A stretch of DNA of 64,000 bases from Blastocystis sp. Blastoise (Eukaryota; Sar; Bigyra; Opalinata; Blastocystidae). Both the position numbers and the translations under genes were made by a program. The stretch is taken from assembly GCA_039096225.1 (NCBI GenBank), contig JBBPEB010000029.1:496001-560000 (forward strand), written 5' to 3'. The stretch's first letter is position 1; each line of letters opens with the position of its first letter. A model generated the notes under the pieces. It had not been told where the DNA came from. It did not search any database and was given only the letters and a program-made list of their open reading frames with translations. Of this stretch, positions 12,890 through 26,820 are shown one piece after another.

Positions 12890-13419
12890 ATGAAAAGAAA
12901 TAGAAATTAATATATATATACGATATACAATAGTTATATTTATTTATATGATTTATTATATTTTATGTTTATTTCTAATTATATCTATATATATTTAAAT
13001 AGTTGTATTTATATAAATATATATAAGAAAAAGAGATTGTTTCTTCTTTGTGTATTCTAGGTATACTTTGTTATTTGTATATTATAATTCTTTATGTATA
13101 CATATCTCATTGTTTCTTATATATATAATTCTATAATTAATTGTTTATTATATTTTCTTCTATTCTTTATTGGTAATTTATAGTTTATTTTATGATAGTT
13201 AGTTCTTTTTTAATATATTCATTAATTGTTTTGTTTATATATTTTTATTCTATAAAGAATATATATTAAGAAACTATTAAGATATATAAATAAGAAGAAT
13301 ATACTATATTGATTTAACTAAACAAATTCTCCATAAATATCTTTAAAACAACATTATTTAAATCCTTCACAAGAAAGAATATATACTAATAATACATATA
13401 CAACAATAATAAATAATAT
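12890..13419. other. Convergent intergenic region
   Basis: These 530 bp of AT-rich sequence lie between the 3' ends of a BAR-SH3 gene (+) and THOC3 (-). I see no ORF or RNA gene. Confidence 0.5.
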
Positions 13420-14232
13420 TTAATCCATTATTTTATAAATACGAATCGTTCCTGAAACAGCTTTATCTCGATTTGAATCCGTATTCACGTCAGGAAAAGC
13501 AAACATATTTTGAGTTGGGTGCCAACAAATTGATTAAATGATTAAGAAATATATATATAATCATAGAAATATTTTTAAATGATATAATATAATATATATT
13601 TTATTTTTAATTATATCAAATATAGATATAATCATAGAAATATTTTTTTAATAATAAAGTGTAATATATATTATATTTGTCTTTATATCAAATATAGATA
13701 TAATCATAGAAAAAAATGTATAAACTATTTATGTATATCTATATATATATATCTATATTTATATAAGGATATATCAACATAAGAACTTGTTCTGATATTC
13801 ATCACTTCTTCTCCTGTTTCTGTATTATATATAGTTACATAATTATCTTTATTACATGTTGCTAAATATTTGCCATTAAAATTATATCGTAAAGCTCGAA
13901 CAGAACGTCTATTTATAGAGAATACTTAATGTAGTATATATAATATATACATATATATAGATTGTAAAATTTATTATATATATAAATTCTTTAAATTTAG
14001 TAAATAATATTTTATATTTAATTTTTGAAATTTAATAATTTTAATATAATAATATATAATATATACTCTCCCTTTATAGTTTTAAAGCATATAAATTCAT
14101 CCAAATCCCAAAAATTAATAAATGAATCCGCTGAGCCAGTTATAAAGGTACTATATATATATATATAGTTTTATATTATAAATAAAAACTCATTATATTA
14201 TTATTATTATTATTATTATTAAGATTATTAAG

Positions 14233-14273
<41 letters not shown>

Positions 14274-14670
14274 GATTATTAAGATTATTAAGATTATTAT
14301 TATATTTATTATTATATACTCTCCTCGTGGATTGACGTGTATACAACAACAACGACTAGTGTGGGCTGGAAGAATCAAAACTCTATTTATTTTATTATTT
14401 GCGGGTTGAAGAACTTCCAGACGTCCCCAACCATCAGAATCTATATATATATACATATAATTATTATACTTATTTATTATTATACTTAAAATAATAATAA
14501 TAATTATTATTATTATTATTATTATATAACTTATTATACAAAGTTATTATTATGAAAACAAATCATTTTTATGATACTTATAGTTATTATTATAAATATA
14601 TATACTAGCAGCAGTAGTAAGTAAAAGATACTTTTCATTTTTTGTCCAACACATTTCATATATCTATATG

Positions 14671-14704
<34 letters not shown>

Positions 14705-15244
14705 TATAAAAAACATAAGAAGAAGCATATATACATATATATATATATATATATCCCAATTATAATGAATACAAGCAATTTCTCGGTTTTTATTCAAATC
14801 ATATATGTTTAAATAATTATTTTTGCTTCCTGTCGATAGATATTTCGCGCCTGAACTTATAGCTAAATATATATTATCATATTTTGTTTTGATTGTAGCG
14901 ACACAATAACCTCCTGAATGTGATAAATCCCAATATTTTATTGTGCGGTCATCAGCTATGGAATATAACTGTGAAGGATTGGATGGATGCCAAACAATTT
15001 GTTGAACATCTCGTGTATGTCCCTCTAATTTATATAAATATGACCTCTTCAAAATCTGTGGATGACTATCTCTATGAGTACTCCAAATGAGAATTGTTCC
15101 ATCAGCAGATCCTGTTGCTAACCATTGTCCACTACAATTCCAAGCAATTGAATTGATTTTCTTTTGATGGGCTAATAAACAATCTCCTTTATATTTTAAG
15201 TTTGTCACTATAGCGTGAGGTTGAGGAGTATCATCAAAATCCAT
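13420..15244 (-). CDS. THOC3: THO complex subunit 3 (THOC3/Tex1)
   Basis: Exons: 15244-14735, 14663-14606, 14440-14320, 14150-14067, 13908-13773, and about 13530-13420. The protein is about 341 residues. WD40 blades match THOC3: KINSIAWNCSGQWLATGSADGT, GHTRDVQQIVWHPSNPSQ, CVATIKTKYDNI, YEMCWTKNEKYLLLT, RCCCIHVNPRG, FITGSADSFINFWDLDEF, SVRALRYNFNGKYLATCNKDN and a last WHPTQNMFAFPD. THO couples transcription to mRNP assembly and export in the nucleus. Exon 1 extends into its microsatellite, adding an Ile-Tyr run before the GTATATATGC donor at 14734; this is the only way to keep the frame. The last intron (about 13531-13772) has no usable GT donor. It begins ATATCCTTAT, the U12-type consensus; its exact 3' end is unresolved. 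Confidence 0.85.
13531..13772 (-). other. Candidate U12-type intron in THOC3
   Basis: Read on the minus strand, the intron starts ATATCCTTAT right after codon GAT, matching the minor-spliceosome 5' site. TTTCTTAATC, close to the U12 branch site, lies about 20 nt before the conserved WHP codons. No AG or AC sits at the expected distance. The first AC (GGCAC at about 13520) would delete the conserved WH, so the 3' splice site is uncertain. The intron also carries three copies of a roughly 65-bp repeat built around TATAATCATAGAAA. Confidence 0.4.
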
Positions 15245-15501
15245 GATAGAAGAAAAAAAAAATTGAACAAGGAAGAAAATGTTTTACTTTTTAAAAAAGA
15301 ATTATCACTATATAAAAGAATGAATTCAAATAAATTTTTTCATTTAATTCTTGTTGAATGCTAAATGATGTTTTTAATAAGTAAAAGAAGCTTTGACTCA
15401 TTTCAGAAACACATGACAAAAAGAGGGAAATCAATTTAAACATTATGCGTTATATGAATACTTATGTTTAATATGATAAGATTTTTCCTTGTATAATTAT
15501 C

Positions 15502-17285
15502 ATGGATACTATTTTTAAATGGAAACCGAAGGTATATTGTATTGTAATTATGTCATTAATAAAATACTTGAACTGTTTTTCATAGAAAACTGAATCGATT
15601 GAGAAGGATGCATTCAATTTTGATATTTCTAGTGATGATTCTGATGGTTCATTTGATTTATGTAAAGAATCAGAATCTGATTGCATTTCCCCATCAAATA
15701 AAACTAATGAATCATCTAATACTGCTTCTGTACTTATATATGATATGCTATATGAGTATAAAATATAGAATTCTTTTTTCCCAGTAACAAAACATAGAAT
15801 TTATAATTGGAGACCCAATCAGTCTTCTTTTCAAAAGTATATTTTAATAAAAAGAAGATTTAGGCTTTTGATTTTAATAACTATAGAATAAATGCATCTA
15901 TTCCAATCAATGAAACAAGTTCTGACGACAATAATGACTCTGATGATTCATTCACATGGACGTATACAAGTGAGAAACAAAAGAATAATCGATTTATTGA
16001 ACAAACAAAACGAAAGGCAAATATAAAAAGAAGTAAAAAAGAAGTATTTATAAATATTTATCTTGATTTTATTGTTCTATATATATTATTGTATATAGTA
16101 TATATATACTCCTCCTCTGTTATATACATATATACTTCTTCCTCATCATCTTCTTCAACCCTCTTTTCCTCTCAAATCTGTTCCTATTCCTTTATTACAG
16201 TATATATCGTTTTTTATTAATTATTATTATTATCTGAGATATCTTTAAAATTACTATTATTATTATACTAATTCTTTTATTTTTATTTTTACACCTATTA
16301 TACGACAGTTGACTCTCTCTTTTTATATACATTATTCTTTATATAATGATATAGTCCTGTAGATCCTTTGTCACTACAAGTAAGTACAATCCTATTGGCT
16401 GACTCTCTTAAACAACAGTATTTATATAGATAATACTATTTTTAATATATATATGTATATATATAGACATGATGAAAAACTATCTAGAAGTGGCATATAT
16501 ACAGAATTATCATTTATTTATAACGAAGTGTATACACATAACGATATTCATGGTATTTATATTATTATAGGCAATTATATATATATTATATATAATCTTA
16601 TTTATAGTTATTTATAATTGATACACTTATTCACTATTATAATATATAGTATTATTTATTATTATTAATAATTAATTACACTTACCTATATTATTTATAA
16701 TTCTATTATTATATTGTATTATAACTATTTTTTTATATTCAAATTTCTACTCTACTCTAGTATTATTATTTTATACTATATAGAGAATATAAATAAAAAG
16801 GTGATTTCATTAGAATCACAAGAAACACCAAAAAAGTCGATTAATATTAATATAAATACATCTTTTAATTCTATTCTTCATTCTCAAACAATAGAGAGTG
16901 AAGATACTATTATAGAAATACAAGAAGAATATAAAGACTGTTTTTCTATTCATAATAATAGTATTTCAAATAAAAATACTAATCATGAGTTGACACTCAA
17001 GAAAATCGATGTATTTATTTATATATTGTGTTTCTATTTCTTTATTTATATATATCTGACATTCATGTATAGGATTCAGAAACAATTGAAAATCCAGAAA
17101 ATACTATGCTTAATCTAACTACGATTCAAGAAAACACAAACACTCAAAACAATAATGATTCTCTAATTCAAGATGATATTCATTTAAAAGAGCAGGAAAA
17201 TGAAGATCAAAACACAAAGAAGAACAGTGAAAGCCAAAATGATGATTTATGGAGTATGTGGCTTGACGATGAACAATCAGATTAA
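15502..17285 (+). CDS. Acidic Ser/Asp/Asn-rich protein of unknown function
   Basis: Eight exons: 15502-15531, 15586-15755, 15798-15836, 15887-16043, 16363-16379, 16467-16552, 16784-17010, 17073-17285. They give 312 residues in phase. I do not recognise a family. The N-terminus (MDTIFKWKPK) leads into an acidic Ser/Asp segment (SSDDSDGSFD), an aromatic patch (YNWRPNQ), a second acidic stretch (SSDDNNDSDDSFTW), a basic cluster (KRKANIKRSKKE, possible nuclear signal), and a Gln/Asn/Glu-rich C-terminus ending DDLWSMWLDDEQSD. The exon at 16363-16379 is only 17 nt; it is kept because it is the only piece that joins phases 0 and 2 between its neighbours. The pattern suggests a largely disordered nuclear protein, but this is inference. 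Confidence 0.6.
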
Positions 17286-17718
17286 ATTTTCTTTTGATTT
17301 ACATAAATTGTATTCTATATTTATTTTTAAGCAGTAGTTTTTGTACTCTCTTATCAATCTTAATCATATAATATCACATTTTTGTTGACATGGGACACCA
17401 TAATGTTGTCTTATTATCTTTTATTTGCCATTTCATAATTCACACTACTATTTACTTTACATAAAACGAAGTTTAATACCAAAATTAAATCATTATACTA
17501 AGAAAAGAGTAAAATAAAATATATATATATAAATTCATGAAAATTCTTAAAAATAAAGAGAAAAAGTCAAAATAATGACGACTATTAATTTATTGTTGTC
17601 ATTTCTTTGCCATAAAACTCTATTTGTTTTGATTGTACTTTGAAGTATATAAGAATCCCTTTTTTATATACCAATCGTTATAATATATTTAGAACAAAGC
17701 CCCTAGCAATTCTTTTCA
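17286..17718. other. Intergenic, 433 bp
   Basis: This region lies between the unknown acidic gene and uS15m, both on +. It contains the uS15m promoter. No motif or RNA gene is recognised. Confidence 0.5.
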
Positions 17719-18695
17719 ATGTTTTCATCAGTATTTAATTGCTGTTATGTAAATTTATTGTCCTCTATAGATTCTTAAAAAGTCCACTTTATTATACCCG
17801 AAGGTAGTAGTTGCAAAACAAGTCTCTTGTTCAACAGCTCCTCTCGTTTGTCATTTTGCTGTTGAACCAGCTGTCAGACCTACAAGAAAGGACTACAAAT
17901 ACGTTTCACCTTACAAATATGGCTTAACTGATGGTGATTTATCACAATATCCTCCTGAATACAAACAAATTTTTGGTCTTGAAACTATGAATCAAGCAGA
18001 AATCAATCAATTGAACATTCAAGAAAATATTAAGAAATTTCAAAGACATCCTTTAGATACTGGTTCTCCCGAAGTTCAAAGTATATTATTTTTATATAAT
18101 TAATAGTTATTTCATTTCATTTTTTATTATATACATATGTATATAGTTGCTATTATTACAGAACGTGTCAAGAGAATGACACAACATTTAGCAGAACACA
18201 AACATGTATATTATTATGGTTTTTTAATTCTATTTATTATTATTATTAATTTTATTTATTATTATTAATTTTATTTATTATTATTAATTTTATTTATTAT
18301 TATTTATGTATTGATTTCTTTAGGATACTAGCGTAAAGAATGGTATGCAAAAATTATTAGGAAAACGAAGTATATATACTATTGTTTATATATATATTAT
18401 TCTATAGAGAGATTTTTATTATATTTAAGAAGAACTAATTTTGAAAGGTATCTATATATATTTGTTTTTATATAATTGTATCACACTATTATTATTATTA
18501 TTAATATATAGATATTTATTTACTATTCGTGAGTTACAATTAAATGATTTAGGTCCATCTCTTCCTGTTCCTACATATAGATTAAAGGACCATCTTAAGG
18601 GATTAGAATTACGTTTCAGAAATCCTAATTTAAGACCAGATGCACAACAATTTAAATTACAAAAAGAATTAGAAGCTAAACAAAAATTAGAATAA
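17719..18695 (+). CDS. MRPS15: Mitochondrial small-subunit ribosomal protein uS15m (MRPS15)
   Basis: Six exons: 17719-17730, 17771-18080, 18147-18205, 18324-18369, 18408-18447, 18512-18695. They give 216 residues. The start MFSSILKKSTLLYPKVVVAKQ is a basic, hydroxylated, acid-free mitochondrial presequence. The S15 core is clear: FQRHPLDTGSPEVQ, IAIITERVKRMTQHLAEHKHD, GMQKLLGKRKRFLLYLRRTN, FERYLFTIRELQL. For exon 5 a more 3' acceptor would give KELILK out of phase with exon 6; the acceptor at 18407 yields the conserved YLRRT.FERY motif and the right phase. Neighbouring Ala/Thr-rich and Lys-rich extensions are typical of mitochondrial versions. It binds the central domain of the small-subunit rRNA. 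Confidence 0.93.
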
Positions 18696-19202
18696 TAATA
18701 TTCATAATAATAATAGTTATTATTATTTTTACACTATATATTATTGTTTATATACAGTTAATAATATATATTCATTTTTTTCAAGTTTAACACTACTTTT
18801 TATAATATATATTCATTATATATATATTATTTGAATACTCTTTCATTTTTTAATTTTGCACATAATTGTTAATAATGGGTTGATCTCTTATGATTTCTGT
18901 TTTTTAGTTTTTTTTATAGTTATTCATACTTTATCTATTATTATCATGTATATATGACTAATTTATGAAATGCATAGAATAGATATTATTTAAAACTTTA
19001 TTCAATTATGTATATATATAAACAAACACATAGAAAACAGTAACATGATGCAAAGAAAGACTTTTAGTTTATGCTCAATAAAAATATATATATTTAAAAG
19101 TAGAAAAATAAATAAATTACAAAATGAATTTATAAATGATGACAATCAAATATTTCACAGATAAAGAAAAATATTGTAATATATTATATATATATATATA
19201 GT
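18696..19202. other. Convergent intergenic region
   Basis: These 507 bp lie between the 3' ends of uS15m (+) and the YeeE/YedE-type gene (-). I see no ORF or RNA gene. Confidence 0.5.
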
Positions 19203-21223
<2,021 letters not shown>

Positions 21224-21796
21224 GATTACTTAAAGAATCAAGTGAATAAATCAATAATCAATAAATAAAATAAATATAAAATAAATAAGAATTCAAAAAA
21301 TAAGGGATGTAAGAATTCTCTTTGTATCCAAATGGATTGTAATTCTCATAAAGAAAATTCTTTTTCAAAAACGTTTGTATACAAAAAGAAAATGAAGAAA
21401 TCTCTTTTTTAATGGTTATGATATTCATTAACGAATATAAATTGTTTTATTGTAATAATGATGTGTCGTGTCATAGTATTGTATACATACAAATTTATAA
21501 TGAATAGTTCAATGAGTGATTGTTCAAAATGTGCTGTAAGTTTTATCTTTATATTCAAATGAATGATAAATTCTTGTTGATTATACGTATTACGAAATGA
21601 TATTTCTATTATTTTTGAAAATGATCTTGGTATATAAAAAATGATTCTAACAAAACTCATTATTTATTAAATTTTATATTGACTCAAAAGACACAATTTA
21701 ATAAAAATAAAAAAAAATCAAGAATATAACATCGATGCGTTGAGAAAACGCCATAATGTTACGAATTCGAAACATGCAAGTAAAGTGATCAATACT
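21224..21796. other. Intergenic region with one small ORF
   Basis: These 573 bp lie between the transporter start and the 3' end of the zinc-finger/RRM gene. Apart from the small ORF at 21409-21660 I see nothing. Confidence 0.4.
21409..21660 (-). CDS. Small hypothetical ORF
   Basis: An 83-codon ATG-to-TAA ORF without microsatellite content: MSFVRIIFYIPRSF, a middle with QQEFIIHLNIKIKL, and an end rich in Ile/Tyr/His. No family is recognised and no flanking exons fit. It sits upstream of the transporter on the same strand, inside an otherwise non-coding gap. It could be a real short protein, a lost exon of a decayed gene, or chance; an ORF this long without low complexity is uncommon in this AT-rich background, which is the only argument for it. 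Confidence 0.25.
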   Translation of the reverse strand: MSFVRIIFYIPRSFSKIIEISFRNTYNQQEFIIHLNIKIKLTAHFEQSLIELFIINLYVYNTMTRHIIITIKQFIFVNEYHNH

Positions 21797-22107
21797 TTAA
21801 GGACGTTCAGCCATCGACAACTAGAGAAAATAAAATATATATAGATAAATAGTAATAATTATATATATTTTTACAAGAACAATAAAAAAAGAAACATACA
21901 TAAAGATGACAGTTATTATATTCATAATTATTATAATAATACAAAGCACGGTGGGCAACAGAAGCATCCTTATAACTATGTATATTATAATTTTATTATT
22001 ATTGCTATAATTAATTATTATTATTAATATTAATATTATTATTATTATTATATATATAATTTAATAATAATATTTGTTTTTTTTATTATTATAAGTATAA
22101 GCAACTA

Positions 22108-22143
<36 letters not shown>

Positions 22144-22586
22144 TACGTAATAAAAGCTTGAACATCATGATTATCATTATCATTATTAATAATTTGAATT
22201 GGTGGATAATGATATATATGTTTATCTTCTCTATCTTCATCGTCATCATCATTCATATTATTATTATTAATATTCGTATTAAATGGTGAAGAAACGATAG
22301 TGTCTTGAGTATCTATTTCACCAACTTTACTAAATAACTCAGTTATTTGATCAATAGTTACTGATACTGGGAGATCTATATAGATATAGAGTATTTATTA
22401 TATAATAATAATAATTGTTATTATATAATAATAATTGCTATATTAATTATATAATAATAATTGCTATTATATAATAATAATTATTATATTAATTATATAA
22501 TAATAATTATTATTATATTAATTATATACTAATAACTACATATAAAAGTCTTATACATAATATTATTGATACTAATAATAATAATA

Positions 22587-22622
<36 letters not shown>

Positions 22623-22729
22623 TAAAGACATGAACACATCGTTGAGTACACAAATCAGAACAAGCAGCGCAACACAGGAAACGCTTTCTATATATATATA
22701 TTATAATAATAATAATAATAATAATAATA

Positions 22730-22763
<34 letters not shown>

Positions 22764-22819
22764 GTTGTCGGGGTAGTTCCCTTTGGGGGAATATCGTTAG
22801 AACGCTTGGGTTCAGAATG

Positions 22820-22889
<70 letters not shown>

Positions 22890-22930
22890 CTAGCGGGGGA
22901 ACGAGAGCGCGAACGACTTCCTTCGTGATC

Positions 22931-22981
<51 letters not shown>

Positions 22982-24669
22982 GTAATAATAATAATCAAAG
23001 AACAAAATCAATATATATATATAATACATAGAAAAAAAATGAAAAATAAAAAAACTATATATATATATATATACGATTTTGGTTTCTGAATCTGTCCGAG
23101 TCTTTTGGATCCATAATAACCGCGGGTTTAGGAGCATGGCATTTTCTACATACATCTCTGTAAGAGAAATTGACATCACTATATATATATATAGAATAAT
23201 ATAATTTGTTTTGAATCAATTTATATATAAAAAAAATGAATGATAAAAATAGGATAATAAAAATAATAATTATATATATATACCTGCAGTTAGTACAAAT
23301 CCAATCTCCTTTTTTACCTCTTGAAATATCATAATAACTACTCCCGTGGGAATCTTTATTATCAAAAGTAGATGTATTATATCTCTCTACAGTTCTTTCC
23401 ATAGGTCTTTCCTCATATCTATCGACAGGTCTAGGAATATAACGATCGGAAGGTCTGTCATTATAACGGTCAATAGAACGTTCCATTGGAATATCGTTAT
23501 AACGATTGATTGGACGTTCATTATAACGGTCAACTGGACGTTCATTATAACGGTCGATAGGACGAGGAGGAGGATAAGAAGAAGGAGGAGAATAAGAAGT
23601 AGTAGGACGAGAAGGAGGATAATAGCTATGAGGGTATTGAGAAGAAGGAGAAGAAGAAGAAGAGGAAGAAGAAGGAGGATATCTATTGGACCAAGGGTTA
23701 GCTATATATAATAATTATTATTATTATAATTATTATAATTATTATTATAAAAACTATAATATTAACCATAATAGTTCAGATAATAATAATAGTTATTATT
23801 ATTATAAATATAGTGTTATTATTTCTATAATATATAAATTGAATAAATATGAAACAGCCAAATAATATAGAGAAAACAGGAAAGAAAAAGAATAATAAAA
23901 CCATATATATATATGTTTTTTGTATTATTATATAGATATATATCAAATAGCAGCAGCATGAAAAGTGTGTATATTATACTAACATAATAATTATAAATAA
24001 TATATATATCTAAATATCCTTATATAATAAATTATTATTTATAGCATATAAGGTCTTCTCTAATAAAAAATTATATATATGAAAAACAAAAATATAATAT
24101 TTATGGCCTGATTAACCTAATGAATAAAAGAAATCCATCAAGTTTCCTCAAAAGCAAAAAGAAAAACTGCAAAAACAAAGTAATAATAAAACATACGCTC
24201 AGGTCTTGGTTTCTTACAAAGATGGCACTCATTACGAAATCCATAATTATGGTTACGACAATTGGGACAATCCCAATCAGGTTGTTTTGGAACCTCACTT
24301 TTACCAGAACTCATTCTACTCTCAGTAACAACTTCTGAAGCTATAATAAAAGCATTTAACAACAATATATCCCACAGACAAACGTTTTGTGAAAACAAAA
24401 AAAAATATACCTCCCTTTAAAGAACCACATTTTCGACATTCCATTCTCGTACCAAAATTATGGGTTTGACAATTACTACAAAACCAATCACCAACACGAA
24501 TATCATAACTCTTTTCACTTCCAGGAGATCTCTGTCTCTCACTACTCACATAACTATTCTCATAGGACGAAGAACCCATTGAATGGGTTTTTTGAGCATT
24601 TTCAGAATAACTAGGATCACCACGCCATTGAAGCGAGGGGGGTACCGCGGTTTGTTCAGTTTGCGACAT
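21797..24669 (-). CDS. RNA-binding protein with three RanBP2-type zinc fingers and C-terminal RRM (FUS/TAF15-like)
   Basis: Ten exons: 24669-24411, 24340-24197, 23701-23284, 23178-23075, 22929-22888, 22821-22764, 22687-22623, 22375-22147, 21975-21900, 21820-21797. They give 472 residues. Three RanBP2 fingers (W.C..C..N....C..C): [39 protein letters not shown], and a third split across an intron (GDWICTNC / [14 protein letters not shown]). Between fingers 2 and 3 is a Ser/Tyr/Pro segment followed by about eight RYNxRPxD-type repeats. An RS patch ([10 protein letters not shown]) leads into a C-terminal [23 protein letters not shown] (RNP2) and [19 protein letters not shown] (RNP1 side), ending LYLSMAERP. 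The RRM carries an Asn/Asp insert. Domain content resembles FUS/EWS/TAF15 and plant TAF15-like proteins: nuclear single-stranded RNA binding and splicing or transcription coupling. Confidence 0.88.
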
Positions 24670-25548
24670 TGTTAAAGGTTAGAAAGATTAAAAATCAACG
24701 AATTAGCAGAATAAGATAGAAAATAATTTCTTAAGGAAGAAACTGGTTTTTCTGGTTTTTTGGTTATGAAAAATAAATTACCCTGGGAATCTCAATACTT
24801 TTTAAAAGTTTATTTAATGAATAATTTTCATTTAAAAAGAGCCGTTTTCGTTTCTCTTTTTTAATATATTTGTCAAGAAACCAGTTTTTTTTTTAAGAAG
24901 TTAATTCTATTAATTCTATTGCATATGGTCAGTCTATTTTACTGAAATAGCTATGTAAAAAGCATTTATTTCATGGAAATAGTAAAATGTGTTCCATTAA
25001 GTATTGATTGTCATTAGACTTGCTTAGCTAATGCAAATACGATTAGCATTGTTTCCTAATTATGAATGAAACATATCATATGCTTGTTTATGTTTCAGGT
25101 ATCTTTTTATTTCATTTTTTTAGAGAGAGGTTAAGGAATAGAGTTTATTTTGCTTATATATCTTTAATAAATTCAATTTTTGTTTATATTAAGGCAATTG
25201 GTATTATATGATGAATATTTTAGTATATATATAATAATGAAATTTAAATTATTTTGGAAACTGCTATTTAAAAAAATAATGTTTTAGAATAAGAAAGCTA
25301 CTCAAGAGAAACACAACAAATATATATATATAAACAAAAAAAAACACACACAAACAATACATATAGAAAAGTTAAAAATAATTAAAAAAAAAACAATAAT
25401 ATATAATAAAAAGACAATTCAACAAGAGAGAATTGAGAGGGTAATATATATAAATAAAAAAAAAGAAAAGATTTTGTTGGAAATACGATTACGATTGAAA
25501 GATTATAATGTATATATATATATTTGTTATAAATATTTAATATTATAT
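24670..25548. promoter_or_regulatory. Upstream region of the zinc-finger/RRM gene
   Basis: These 879 bp hold the promoter of the zinc-finger/RRM gene and the 3' end of PWP2, both on minus. A 10-bp pair in inverted orientation (AAACTGGTTT near 24740 and AAACCAGTTT near 24887) could form a hairpin. There is no ORF and no other recognisable element. Confidence 0.35.
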
Positions 25549-26624
25549 TTAATTATCTGATGAAGAATCGTCGTTATTATCGCTTGTATTATCACTTGTA
25601 TCATCGCTGTTATCATCATTGTTATCGCTTGTATTATCATCATTGTCATCGCTTGTATTATCATCATTGTCATCGCTTGTATTATCATCATTATCATCGC
25701 TTGTATTATCATCATTATCATCGCTTGTATTATCACTGCTATTATTATCATTATTATCATCATTATTATCATCACTTTCTTCTTTTTCTTTTTTATTATC
25801 ATCTTTTTCATTCTTTTCATTTTCATTTTCATTTTCATTTTCATTATTATTATTATTTTCTTCAATTTCCATGGTATCATAATAATTATCATTATTATTA
25901 TCATCATCTACTTTATAATCGTCTTCATTCCATTCTTCTTCTTTAAAATCAGCTTTTGGTTTACTTCCTTTAGTTAAATAATTTAATAAATATTTATTTT
26001 GATCCGATATCTTTTGATTTTGTTGATAATGGGTAGTTAATACACGTTGAACATTACGTAAAACACTAATATATTTACGGTTATTTGCACGAATATATTC
26101 ACCATGAACTTTAAATATAGTTAAACACCAAATAATATAATATTCTAAATAAGGTGTAGAATTAATTTGATCACATATTATTTGTAAGAAACGAACTAAG
26201 AATAATCGTGGAATTGTATTTGTAATAGCTGTTACCTGACTTAAAGGAATAGAAGATAAACATATTTTAATATATTCTGTTTCATTTAAATGTAAACTAT
26301 ATATAAGTGCTTTAGAATAATCTTGATTATTTAAAGCTATAGTAATAGAAGAAGGAGTAATATCTTCTTGTATATCAAAAGGTTCAAAAGATAATGAAGG
26401 ATCTAAACTATATATTAATAATCCTTGATTTGTAGCACAACTAAATGTTTCTCCTGAAGGTGAAAAATGAACTGTGGAACAACGAATTTCATTCTTTACA
26501 TTTCTTTTGGCGGCATCACCATTTAAAACACCCGGTAAAGCAGGACGATCAGTCTCATCCTCACTAAAAGAATAATATATATATAATTAGTATTTTAATA
26601 ATAATTAGTAGCATAATTAGTATT

Positions 26625-26667
<43 letters not shown>

Positions 26668-26787
26668 GAAGAAGAAGAAGAAGAATATATCAATAAAATT
26701 ATATATATATACTTATCACTAATATCTAATAACGCTTTGCTTCCAGCTTCAGTCATATTCTTACTATTTAATTGGTCTAATATACCC

Positions 26788-26820
<33 letters not shown>

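Noticed and set aside
22688-23179. Long ORFs made of Ile-Tyr, Leu or Asn runs (also near 1477, 3620, 12117, 35507, 52231)
   Set aside because: They are translations of (TA)n, (TTA)n and (AAT)n intron tracts; the flanking real exons splice across them in phase.
25560-25946. Plus-strand ORFs rich in Tyr/His/Ser opposite the PWP2 tail
   Set aside because: Antisense shadow of the Asp/Asn repeat-coding exon of PWP2.
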